A stretch of 64,000 bases of DNA from Phycomyces nitens (taxonomy: Eukaryota > Mucoromycota > Mucoromycetes > Mucorales > Phycomycetaceae): NCBI GenBank assembly GCA_022702545.1, contig JAHRBC010000006.1, forward strand, positions 2,852,001-2,916,000, given 5' to 3'. Below, piece after piece: positions 45,695 to 56,286 of this stretch (the first letter of the stretch is position 1; each line of letters starts with the position of its first letter). The translations under genes were made by a program, and so were the position numbers. Below the pieces are notes generated by a model that saw nothing but the letters and a program-made list of their open reading frames with translations, was not told the origin of the DNA and searched no databases.

Positions 45695-48600
45695 TTAGGC
45701 AGAAACCTTTCTAGGCAAAGGGACAACTAGTTTTTTGTTAACATTACTACTAGATTTATAATCCACAATTGCAACAGGCAGGAGAATCCGATGGACAGGA
45801 AGAATGCTTTGAAAGTCAAGAGCCGAAAATTCATCCTTGTGAACCTCAATTCCTTCAGCCTCTCTGGTAGTGTCTGATGTGGTCTTGAACCAGTTTACAA
45901 AAGCAAAGGTGTGTTGACTGTTGTAGGCATTTCCACAATGCGAAGAAGAAACAGCAGGACTAAATGTGTGAACAAATAGATACTGAATCTCTCCAACATA
46001 CACGTACACTGCCTCGGTCTTTTCCTCAACAAACAATGCTTGGATGTATGACCCATTTCGACGTTTACCACTCCTTACTTTGAATATTTGGCCCATGATG
46101 TTGATTGACACAAGCATTTCAATCCAGTCATTGACAAAAGCAGTCGAGGCCATGGTGTCTTTGCAGCTGTTAATGTTTTTGTCCCCATGGACAACCTGGT
46201 AATACTCCACTAGACAATTGTATTCCAGTCTAGGCATCATGCTCATTGGTTTCTTTTTCAATGGCAGAGTTGACGGCGGCAAAGGCTCATTACCACATAT
46301 TGTTAACAATGGGTTCTCTGCAAATTCAAGAAATTCTGCCAATGAGAAGGCAGACAAGTCAAGGCATGGAATTTGGGCTGTGGTGATGTTCGGACGGATG
46401 GTCAACTTGCTGAATACGTCTGAGAAATATTGTCCATTTGGTGTGCTTAGGAAACTGTGAACAAAATCTCCCTTTCTTGTATCCTCAACGAAACTTCTCA
46501 TATACGTGGCCTCAAACCCACTTCTCCTGTTGGTGTTGATATTCTTGAGTATACTATTGTACCTCTCGAAACCAAAGAGCCAGTAGCTGTAAACTGGACC
46601 AAAGTCCAGAACGGTTTCACGAAGGTGAAGATGTAAGTGCATATTGGGGGAGAGGAGGTCAGGCTCATACAGTTGCTCACAACCTTTACCAAACTGTTCC
46701 AAGTTCTTGTGCGCGTCTTTGATATCATCCTCTGAGATACTTGGTTTTGAAAGCAAACGGCAGGCATTCACAAAGAACATCCAGTTTTTGAACATTGGCA
46801 GTGGCAACACGTTCTTCAACACCACGGGAGAGTACACCAAGCACCACGACTTCCACTTGTCAGCCTTCATGAATGGGAACCCCTTCCCAATCTTTGTCTT
46901 TAGTGCTGTATAGTCGGCTGGCAACACCATTTTCTCCACCATCTTCTGCATGGCAACGAGTTTCCTACTGTCAATTAGACCATCTGCAACCCATCTCTCC
47001 ATCATTCTCTTGGCAGTGCCTAAGAAAAGATTGTGCATTGGATCGATGATCATGCAGCGGACAATGTCAAAGTACTGGAGACGATGCAGTTTGGACCAGC
47101 GAACACCACTGGCAACTTCAAGGCGCTGCCTCTCAGCTTGAGTGGCTGCATTTCTCCAGACCTCAGCATCCTTACGATTATCATCTCTAGTGCGAAGGAG
47201 CCACTTTGAAGAATCAAATCCAGAATAATTAACAGAGCTCGTTCCAGCTAACCGAGAGAATTGACGATTGCATTTATGACAGGCATTGGTACTGGTATGG
47301 GATGTGAATCCACATACTTTTCTTGCAGCGGGGATGTCACAAGCAACAACAAAGAGAGCAGCGTAGATTCTCACACCAGATAGATATTGGTGGGTCTTGA
47401 CCTTGATACCCAGGTACAGCTCTTCCAATTCGTCAACAAGAGGTCTGAGATAGTTATTGATTTCTGATGTCTTTGCTTCTTTAGGTCCAGGCATTAATCC
47501 CACGAGGATGACGTTCTCCTTTTTAAACCTGACATCGCGAGGAAGATTGTTTACTGCCAAGTAAATGGCACCACATGAATATGACACACCATCAAATGGC
47601 TGAAACCAGTCAATATTCAGCGTCAGCATTATAGAGCGGCTGTCATCAACAAAGAGGTCACCATTAATGTCTTTGAGACTGTTCCACATCGCACCATTGT
47701 ACACATCAAACATTGTCTTTTCCACTTTGGGACCACGATTCCAAGAGTTGATTTGGGTTTCAAAATCGGGCCGAGAAAAGAGAGTCTGCAGAGAGTGTTT
47801 GACAGATTGGTACACATACAATTTCTTTGGGATTGTGGACGAACTGGACTTGAACAAGCTATGGCCACACAAGGCGCTGTTTCCAAACTTGTTAAAGGTA
47901 CAGAAAAAAGGTGCACCATCATTCTCATAAATACTGTGGCATTCACCACATGCAACATATTTTTTGATTCCCTTTGTCAAGGTGTTCATTCCTGCCATGC
48001 TTTTGAGACTAGAGACACTTGATGGGACTCGGAAAGAATCGCCAAAAAAATCCAGGATCTTGTTTACAATTGCAATCAAGATAATTGCACCTTCATTGAC
48101 AACGTAAAAGGAAATGAACAGGGCAAGAGCCTTGACCACAAAGCCGTGAATGAAACTCAATTCTGAGTTGAATTCTGAAAAATATCAACACAAAACACCT
48201 CATTAATATACAATCTGTATAGATGGGTGGATTAGCATCTCAGGTACTACACAAACCTTTATTATCAAGCATCTCATCTTCACTTTCGCTATCAGAGTCA
48301 GAGTCAGAGTCACCAACTGAGCTGCATTCATCGTCTGCACCAAAAATGGCGTCAGATACAGAAAGAGGTAGGTTTCTAATGGGTTCTTGTACCCCCTCAT
48401 GTCCTTCAATATCGTTTTCCAAGTCTGCCCAAGTGTAACAACATTGGTTTAATAAAAAAAAAAAATTTTAAAAAATCCTTACCACCAGACTCAAAATCCA
48501 TGGCCTCTACATTGTCTACGGCCTCAAAATATTGCTCTTCATCATCAACAATTTCCATTGCTATTTAATTCAAAAACATATTTATTATTAATTAAATAAT

Positions 48601-48781
48601 TTACAAATCCAAATATAAAATATATCTTACATCTACCACCAAAAAAACTGTTTTTGGCATCTTCTTTAAGCATATGACGCTTAAATGTTTGAGCTGTGAG
48701 AAAATCAAATCCTCCTTCTTTGTTCTTGCAAATAGAACATCTGCATTCTTTTGTTCTTGTAGATTTACGGATAGGAGCCAT
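45695..48781 (-). CDS. F Tnp2-type transposase, 958 aa
   Basis: Exons 48781-48631, 48560-48483, 48424-48257 and 48174-45695 join to 958 aa. Exon 1 starts MAPIRKSTRTKECRCSICKN with the CxCxxC motif. Exon 2 is acidic (MEIVDDEEQYFEAVDNVEA). Exon 3 ends in a Ser-Asp repeat (DSDSDSDSESEDEM). Exon 4 has VACGECHSIY, NIDWFQPFDGVSYSCGAIY, GLMPGPKEA, VACDIPAARKVCGFTSH, ACHKCNRQFSRL, DPMHNLFLGTAKRMMERW, HLHLHL, FGFERYNS and a C-terminal FQSILPVHRILLPVAI. All likely catalytic positions are kept and no break was seen. The nested MSFIHG start is internal; the upstream exons are supported by matching introns in four families. Confidence 0.9.
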
Positions 48782-49569
48782 TGTTTAATAAATAATTTAA
48801 AATGTTTTGGTTTAACAGTAAAGAAGATATATTTAGGTATAGTTTATTTGATATGATTTGAGTTTAATATTTATTTTTCATGCTACACTATTCTCTACAA
48901 CCAATAAAATCTATCAAAAATATGGTTTTTTCTCTTAACTCACAAAAAAGGGCCTGAGCTAGAAAATTGACCTTTATATCCCATACCTACTGTATGAACT
49001 ACACATATGGGAATCAGGGGTATTTTTACAGTGTGTTATTCTAGGCCAAACATACGTTGGCAAGAATAGTTCTGTCAGTCGTGGATCTTTTGTCCAGGCA
49101 CTGTTCCTTGGCAGATACGGCAACCATGCAAATGCGTATACTGGCCAAATCCAGTATATGTTTACTCATTCCTTCATGCCACCAACCAACCAGACAATCT
49201 GCTCAAGTCATGGAATCCAGCACACCGAGCATGTTTTTGCATTTGTCCGATGGCTTTCTCTGTCTTCAGATAGATCATGAGAAGATGATGGTGTGGACAT
49301 TTGCCTGCCTGAATTTTCAGATGATGACTATCAGTGCATCCTGCCTGTTCATCGCATCTTGCTTGAGGTGGCCACTGCCAAATATACAAAGAACAATGAG
49401 ACGACAACACTAGTCATTCCTCTGCCAAAAAGCAATATGCTTAAATAAATAAATAAAAACATCTTTCCTCCAAGGCAAACAATTTTACCTTCTAAGTATG
49501 TTATTAAGACAAACTGTAACAATCAGCTTAAGAAGAGATTTTTTTTTAATTTTTTAATTGTTTAATTTT

Positions 49570-50699
49570 TTATTCGTCATCTCTGACGGTCCACTGTGGT
49601 GGTGGGGGGAGCATGCTGTCAGGGACTGGTTTGGTCACGACACTGTGGAAGCATCTTTCCATCAGCTGTCGAGAATTGTTGCCCAAGTTGACACGGGCAT
49701 ACAAGTCAACCATTTCGAGGAAATGGTTGAACTAAAAGGACAATTAGTTTCTATTTATTATATTTCAAAAACAATAAACTTGGCTGGAAAACAATTTACC
49801 TTGTTGCTTCACCAACTTGGGCGCTTGACGTGAACGATGCGCACACCTGGAGTCCCAGGTGTCTCATCACCAGACTCGCCATCAGACATTGCTCCTTTCT
49901 GAATGAGATTGGAGCAATCCCTACCCATTGCAGCATCAATGGCAGCCTTGTTCTTGGCATAGGCAAGGCCATGGCGTTTGAGGTGCTATAGATCAATTGG
50001 TATTAATATTACTCTTAAAACTAAGCTCTGATTAGAATATAAAACACAACTTACATCACCCTCACGAGAAGAGCACCGTGTCTTTGCCTTTGCGGCATCC
50101 CTCTTGCTAGAACTCTGGGACTCCAGGTGACACCGACTGCGGAAGTGGTTGTGAACCTTGTCACAGATGTCACTGTTTCGCAACCTGGGGTCCCGAGACC
50201 TTTGCACCAGGAAGGCCATTAGGTTGTCCACCAACTCTTTATTTGGACTGTCGTTGAAGAAGACCTTGGTGTTCCACCTGGGCTTCCTGTTGTTGGCCTC
50301 AATTTTGGCCTGGTCATTCGACCTGAACCTTGGTATCCACATGTAGCCATGAATAAGTCTCTATTTTATAGCATTAAATTAGTGAATTATTATTACTCTG
50401 TTACTTACAATCACTTCTGTGAGGTCCTTTGGTTTTGGCTCAGGAAGAACATTGCCAGTAGTGCTGACAACTGGGGCCACAGCAACAGGAACCACTGGCC
50501 CAGCATTTGAAGGCTGACCAGTGTTGGTGTTGCCTCCAACATTGGTACCACTTTGGCCGTTCATGGTGGTATATGCTTGTTTGAGAAAGCCTACGTCGTT
50601 GCTTATTGTCAAGACAGTTTGCTTCATAGCAATTATCTCCTCTATCATCCGAGGATTCTCTGCATTGGGCTGAGGAGCGAGTGCATGTCTGTTTGCCAT
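49570..50699 (-). pseudogene. D2 second gene (gene 2), one stop
   Basis: Exons 50699-50409, 50360-50055 (306 bp), 49985-49800 (186 bp) and 49731-49570 add up to 315 codons. Exon 1 is MANRHALAPQPNAENPRM with Pro/Val/Thr-rich low complexity. Exon 2 has PRFRSNDQAKIEANNRKPRW and ends AAKAKTRCSSREGD. Exon 3 reads MSDGESGDETPG..VHVKRPSW, then TGA where Arg is expected (RPSWRSNK elsewhere). So a single nonsense change hits the signature motif. Exon 4 is NHFLEMVDLYARVNLG. The rest is in good order, suggesting recent loss or a read error. Confidence 0.75.
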
Positions 50700-51335
50700 T
50701 GTCTAAAGAATATTAAAATAGTCAGTGTCAATTATATTATACTGTGTCTGGATTTAATATAAATGATATTCTTTACTTGTAACTAAAAAGATAATAAGAT
50801 GATGAGAATACAAAAGAGTGAGAAAGAACAAGTCAATTATACAAAAAGCATATTATATATTAATAGCCATATACATGGCTGTATCCAAAAAGACTTCTTG
50901 TAGACTATCAGAGTTGATATCGGCAATCAAAATTGTCCTTTATTAATTAACTAGTGAGTTGGTCTCTTTGGATAAAGAAAAAGACTTTGTAAAATCGGTT
51001 TTTATATATATATACTTTGGGTTTATTCTATAACACAATTAATATTACTATTCATTTAGCTTTAAATCTATTTGTCTATATATTTTATTCTGTTTAAATT
51101 ATACAGGCTCTTTAACAATAAACATTATCCATCTATCCTGAAAACCTTATTCTTTGAACCAAACGATTCTTGATAGTGTTGATTACACAGCTTTTTTTCA
51201 CATTGATTCTGCGTCTTTATTGTAAGCCCAAGAAAATAATAAACAGCAGACTGAAACCTAGCAAAGCATATTAATCGCTCAAGATATATTTTGGATTCCA
51301 TCCATTACACCTATTTTGTCTCTATTTCAAATTCG

Positions 51336-52400
51336 ATGTGGGCCCTTGTAATTAATCTCTCTTTTTCCCTATATCCGTGCCAATTTACTTTTCTCTTTAC
51401 ACTCCCATAAACACAGGCTGATTCTGATGCATCCTTTCCACATTGCCCATCCAGGTTAACAATCATCAGTTAAACTCTCTGTAATCTTATAATTTATTCT
51501 GACTCTCTCTCTTTCTATCAATCTTATAGACCTCTTTGACTCACACATCTCATTATATTATACTGTCATCGGGACCATGGTAGAAAAGTCTTTTCAAATC
51601 AAAATTTTCCTTATCTGACTTTGTTTACTCTGCAATAGACCACCCCTGCCATTCACCCCATCTGCCTCTTCCATAATCTACGGCTGCTATCATGATGGTA
51701 ATGTCATTTCTTGTTCTTTATACTTTTCTATAATATTATTTCCATTTGCTCTTTTTATCTTATAGCCCTATTCCACCCGCATGGCCTATTATATAGCACC
51801 ATCATCAGTGCCCAGGTAAAAAAAAACTTTTTTGTGTCAAAAAAAAATAATTTTCTTTTCTAATGTTGCTTATTCTAATTTAGGCTATCACTATTACTGT
51901 CCACCCCATCTGCCTCTCTCATCATCTACGACTGGTTATCATAATGGTAATGCCGTTTCTTGGCCTTTATTCTTTTCCATAATATTATTCTGGCTATTTA
52001 CTAATAATTTTCTATACTCTTAACAAGACACTATTATTGGCCGCCATATACCATCCCTCTACTATAATCACCAACTCTGTTTTTGGTATGTAAATAAATT
52101 TTTCTATCACTCAATTCACCCATATTAATTTATTTTATCCCATCTCTAGTCAATCCAATCATACAAGATGCCATGTCACACAATTCAGCCCCTCTTTGTC
52201 CATTCTTATCCAATCTTTGCAATGTAAGTATAATATCCCTCGCATCTTGAATAGCACCCGCACTCTTAAATATATATCGCTAATATAACTTTTATTATAT
52301 CAGAACACTACCGCAACCACCCAAATTGCCGCCAGACCCTATTTTCAGGTATTGTTCAGTAGAGAAGCACCCGATCCAAGTAGTATCAAGTAGGCTGGTA
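51336..52400 (+). other. Third locus of D2 (small exons)
   Basis: Starts MWALVINLSFSLYPCQFTFL at 51336, again hydrophobic. Short blocks follow between splice-like signals. One ends ...CCCATCCAG/GTTAAC near 51455; one runs from about 51639 (GCAATAG/ACC) to ATCATGATG/GTAATG near 51698. Others lie at about 51766-51814 (ATAG/CCCT to CCCAG/GTAAAA) and about 51883-51945 (TTTAG/GCTATC to ATAATG/GTAATG). The repeated GTAATG donors and the CACCCCATCTGCCTC text in two blocks suggest exon duplication. No joined frame was made. It diverges from gene 2, as in F. Confidence 0.4.
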
Positions 52401-52932
52401 GAAGCGGCAAGGATAGACCGTAATAGTATTAGAACTCGTGTATAGAACCATTCTATTCTTTCCAATAAACACAAATATAAACCATAAACAACCTAATAAG
52501 TATGGGATATAAAATAATTGAGAGTATATCACTGGTTGAGAGTAATAAAGAGGATACCAAAATCAATAAATAATGGGCTATCTACTGTAGGCAAAGTACC
52601 TTATACTACAGTTATGTGACTTCTTAAGGGTGTAGGCAAAGGAACCTTGCCATTCTATTTTTAATAGACTTATTGAATATAATAAAATTAAAACTGAGAT
52701 TTGCATAGGTAATTCTGGTATTCACTTCAAGTTGACATATTAAGAATACTAACTCCCCTTACTAGCATCACCACTAGTGGACTAAACACCAGTGTTTAGC
52801 GCGAAAATGCTCAGGCACCAAAGGTACCTTGTGCACTAGGCATTTGTTCACATAAACTCCAGTATATACCTTACTTTTGTCCAGGAATATACCTACCTAT
52901 ATACCAGCGTATATCAAATGGTTTTCCCAGTG

Positions 52933-53323
52933 TTGTGGATAAACAATATTGAACAATTCTACTTAGATGATGTAGATTGTTATAAGAAAATAGGCTAAGA
53001 GACATCAGTGACTATCATAAAATGCTTGGTTAAAAGAAAAATGAGAAGTGTCTTTAACAATTTTGGTAAAGGACAACCTTCAAAGAAAACTAAAGAGAAG
53101 AAATGAAATAATGTAAAAAGGGTTTCTAAACTAAATTGATGTTCTTTACTAAAAGTATTAAGAACAGAGCAACAGGAAAATGTAATAAAATAATTGACTA
53201 TTTTTTAATCGAAGAAAATGGTACTTGAGAAATTTGACTAAGTCAACATCCTCTTTAACAAAAATGGGATGGACAAGAAAACAGGAGGGAAAGGAAAAGG
53301 AGGGAAATCATCGCAATCATTGG
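52933..53323. other. Spacer between D2 and E2
   Basis: 391 bp of AT-rich sequence without a gene, ending in a purine-rich tract GGAGGGAAAGGAAAAGGAGG just before the E2 insertion. I see no repeat of the other elements here. Confidence 0.5.
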
Positions 53324-53939
53324 CACTACAAAAGTCTAAGGGTATTATGTAGATAAAACTTATAAAATAAGTTACTTAATTGTATAGTTTTACTATGCTT
53401 TTGGTAATATATAATCGTGATCCGTAGTAGACTAAAAAGATATAGGGGTGAACTGAATCATCCTACCTACTGGTGTACAAGAATCCAATGTAGAATATTT
53501 AAATGCCCTCAAACAGCGCAAAACTTAAATATACATTGTAGCCACAATATATTTCTAGTCGATCTACCCTTTTTTGCATTGTATTTTACGATACACAGAC
53601 AGTTTGTGTCAGGGGAGATTGGCCACTTACAAACAACCAGTTTTATCTTTCATTATATTTTATAGTGGGTTTTATAGTATGTTTTAACAGTCCATCAAGG
53701 ATGATTGTAGACTATGGCAAGGTAATTGTAGTTATTCTATGCAAACAAGCCTCCCTGGTTTGTTGTTTTTTTTGGAGCAATAGATTCTGAAAATTTTTAT
53801 TTTTCGTTTTATTTGATAAAAAAATACATTTGCGCTATATATTCTAGTCTCTAGATTATTTCTTTGGTATATCTATTCTACCAATCGATATTTCTTGGTC
53901 GGCACCATCAACTGGTTCTTAATAGAGCCAGGATACTTA

Positions 53940-54752
53940 CCTAGCTGAGAGAAAGCCAATACTGTCTAAAGTAAAAGAGAAGATTGTTAGTAAATTATTT
54001 TTATATAAATCATTCATTCTTATACTTACATTTTTAATATAATAAACAGAATATTTGATAGACTCTCTGTAATATGTCAAAAAATGATCATTGTCTAATA
54101 GATATATGTTAATATTTGTAGATAGGCAATATATAATACTAAAATATTGGTTCACTTACAAGATATAGTCGTTGGAATGGCCAGATAATTTCAATCAGGA
54201 ATCCATAGAAGAGCATAGTAAGATGTCTGTGATAGATGTTATTAAAGAGAACATATTTATAATATAAAAGGTTTACCAGAATATTATATTGAGATGGATA
54301 GAAAAATAGAATTTGCGGCTACATACAAAAGAGTGATTTAGTTAATAAAGAAGAGCTTTAGCATAATATGATCTTACCTTTGGATATACAGCCAAGTGCA
54401 ATAGAGAGACCCCATTATATATTTATAAGCATTTACCTATGAATAATAAAATATATTGAGTAAAAAAATATTTACAAGAGAAAGAAAAGAATTAATTACC
54501 AGAGTATTTTGCGGTAATATTTAGGCACAAAAGAATATAAAAAATAAAAAGGAAAAATAAATACTTTGTATTAAAAGGCTGTTTGACCCTGATAAAATGC
54601 GGGCAATAAAAATGATAATCCAAAAGAATATGGCTGCCGTCATTTTCATATCTTTGTGATTTATAGTTTATTAGGTTGAAAAAGATGTCTAGATATAGAA
54701 CAAGAGTGTACACAAAGCTGTTAAATAACAATAAAACTACAAGACGATTCAT
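53940..54752 (-). other. Third locus of E2 (small exons)
   Basis: Same array as in E1 and E3. The first frame (86 codons, MNRLVVLLLFNSFVYTLVLY) starts at 54752, 85 bp from the divergent gene 2. Here the first donor is intact (GGTAATT), unlike E1. The splice-like blocks continue to about 53940, ending at CTCAGCTAG/GTAAGTATCC. Coding or non-coding nature is unresolved. Confidence 0.4.
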
Positions 54753-54837
54753 TATTTTCAGTCAACCTCTTTACTTGCAAGTATACTAGCCATATTCCAA
54801 TTGTCAAAATATATTAATAATTATTTATTGATAGAAC

Positions 54838-56095
54838 ATGAACAATCGTATTCCTCCTCCTCCCCGTCAGCGCAACCCAAGACTTAACGCCGTTGCACGC
54901 AGTGCATTAGCTGCCACTGAAGATGTACAAATGTCAGACACCACTACAGTCACGGCACCAAGCATTCCTCAAGATATGGATGCGACTGAGAGAATGTTTG
55001 CTCTGTTGACTGCCAACAATGGAAACTTTGTAACACTGGCAAAAGAAATGGCTGAGATGTCAAAGAGAATGAGTGGTGTAGAAAATGGTATTAATCTCAC
55101 CAACGAGATTAATATTTATCTCAAGAAAATGATCAAAGAGATCATGGCTGCCCAGGACAAGCTCAGCAAGTCCACCGAGAATGGAATTTCTGAGGCAGAT
55201 TCTGCGATAAAAGCAAGCTTTTCGTCTTTGATGGAGGAAGGGTATACTCCTGGAAAACGGCACGTCGGCATCTCTGTAAGTAAATCAATGATAGTAAATA
55301 TAATTACCAATATATCTAACAGACATATATTAGCATGCACTCAATAAATACATGAAGAACCCAAACCTCACGGACACAGATCCATTAAAAGTTGCCGAGA
55401 ACAATGAGAAGCCAGGATGGTCAACTAATGGCACCTTCAAGGAAGGCTATAATCAAGCCCTTGCAATGGCCGTGATTTCGTACTTGCGACAACAGCAAAG
55501 TGCAATTGGTGTTTCAACCAATGATATTGCAAGAATAGTGAAGAATCACTACAGGAACCAGGTTCGACATTACAAAACATCACCTGATAAGATTGTAGCT
55601 CGGCAAAGAACATCACGAAGACGCAATCGAAAGATCTCTGTAAGAATAAAAATAAATAGGCCAATGTTTTATTATATATTCTAATATAGTATTTATGTCT
55701 AGCTTCTCAAACGTCGCACTGTTACGTATCAGAAATACACCGAGGAGATTACAAGATTGATGCGAGGCTTGGATTGCAGCAATGTTCTTGTATTAGAGGT
55801 GATGTCTGACGATGAATCTGACACTGAGAATGAAGTTCGGGCACACCGTCCCAGTTGGAGAAGTGATAAGGTAATGTACTATATAATTAAAATTTATATT
55901 AGCTTTAAGTTCACTAACTAACATTTGTTTAAAAAATAGCTCCAAGAGTTTATCGATGTGGTTGACAAATTGTCTGTCAAAAGGTTGCAAAAGAAATCCA
56001 ACAGCTTATTGAAGCGTGTTCGTTTTGTAAAGGAAATGAGTGTCTCTCAGCATATGTCAGTCACGTTACCAGAATGGTGTATTTCTACTGAATAA
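54838..56095 (+). CDS. E2 second gene (gene 2), 355 aa
   Basis: Exons 54838-55275, 55334-55639, 55703-55870 and 55940-56095, the same lengths as in E1. A few residue changes separate the copies (for example Leu to Phe in TERMFALL, Asn to Asp in MSDDESDTENE, and LVDKF-like to VVDKLSVKRL near the end). All exons are open. Features are as in E1: Pro/Arg start, coiled-coil-like region, a 306-bp exon 2 ending very basic, and HRPSWRSDK closing exon 3. With two near-identical open copies, the gene seems to be kept functional. Confidence 0.8.
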
Positions 56096-56286
56096 ATAAA
56101 TAAAAAAATTTTAACTAAGAATTTAATAGCTTCTTGTATACGTATGCACTTTTTGATGGATGCATTACAGGCAAATATATAAAATAATCAAAGTTATACT
56201 GTATGTGAAATATACATTAAAGAATATAGAAATATTTAATGATATTTAATTGTAAGTCTTTATTGACGTTAATTTATTTTGGAATA

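Larger units (their letters stand above)
42869..49033 (-). mobile_element. Element F, apparently intact CACTG transposon
   Basis: Inverted repeats of 32 bp with two mismatches: 42869-42900 (CACTGCAAAAATACCCCC...) and 49002-49033 on the other strand. Flanks are TGA at 42866-42868 and TGT at 49034-49036, a 3-bp duplication with one change. 6165 bp. All three genes are open: transposase (958 aa, minus), second gene (353 aa, plus) and small-exon third gene (120 aa, minus). It is the most complete element in the window. Confidence 0.93.
40193..49444 (+). pseudogene. D2 transposase, interrupted by element F
   Basis: Exons 40193-40340 (148 bp, KCYCTVCGDNEEGF), 40399-40434, 40499-40699 (acidic), then the catalytic exon 40777-42868, resumed at 49037 and ending near 49444. 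It carries NIDWFQPFDGVVYSCGAIY, GLMPGPKEP, VACDIPAARKTSGFTAH, DPMHNLFLGTAKRMVEKW and FERFNG. F lies between ...KLKSI and LGQTYVGKN...; removing F and one 3-bp copy restores the frame there. Beyond F a TGA occurs at 49278-49280, and the end is out of frame by one base in an A run (CCAAAAAGC). So it is dead apart from F. Confidence 0.87.
39949..52932 (+). mobile_element. Element D2, CACTG type, carrying element F
   Basis: Left end CACTGGAAAAACGGCC at 39949. The proposed right end is GTTTTCCCAGTG at 52932. Flanks are TTT and TTG, a duplication with one mismatch at best. An alternative end, CCAGTG followed by TTT, lies near 52796. The region before the right end has CCAGTATATACC, CCAGCGTATAT and CCAGTGTTTA, which look like subterminal repeats. 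It has a transposase broken by F, a second gene and a third locus. Without F it would be about 6.8 kb. Confidence 0.65.
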
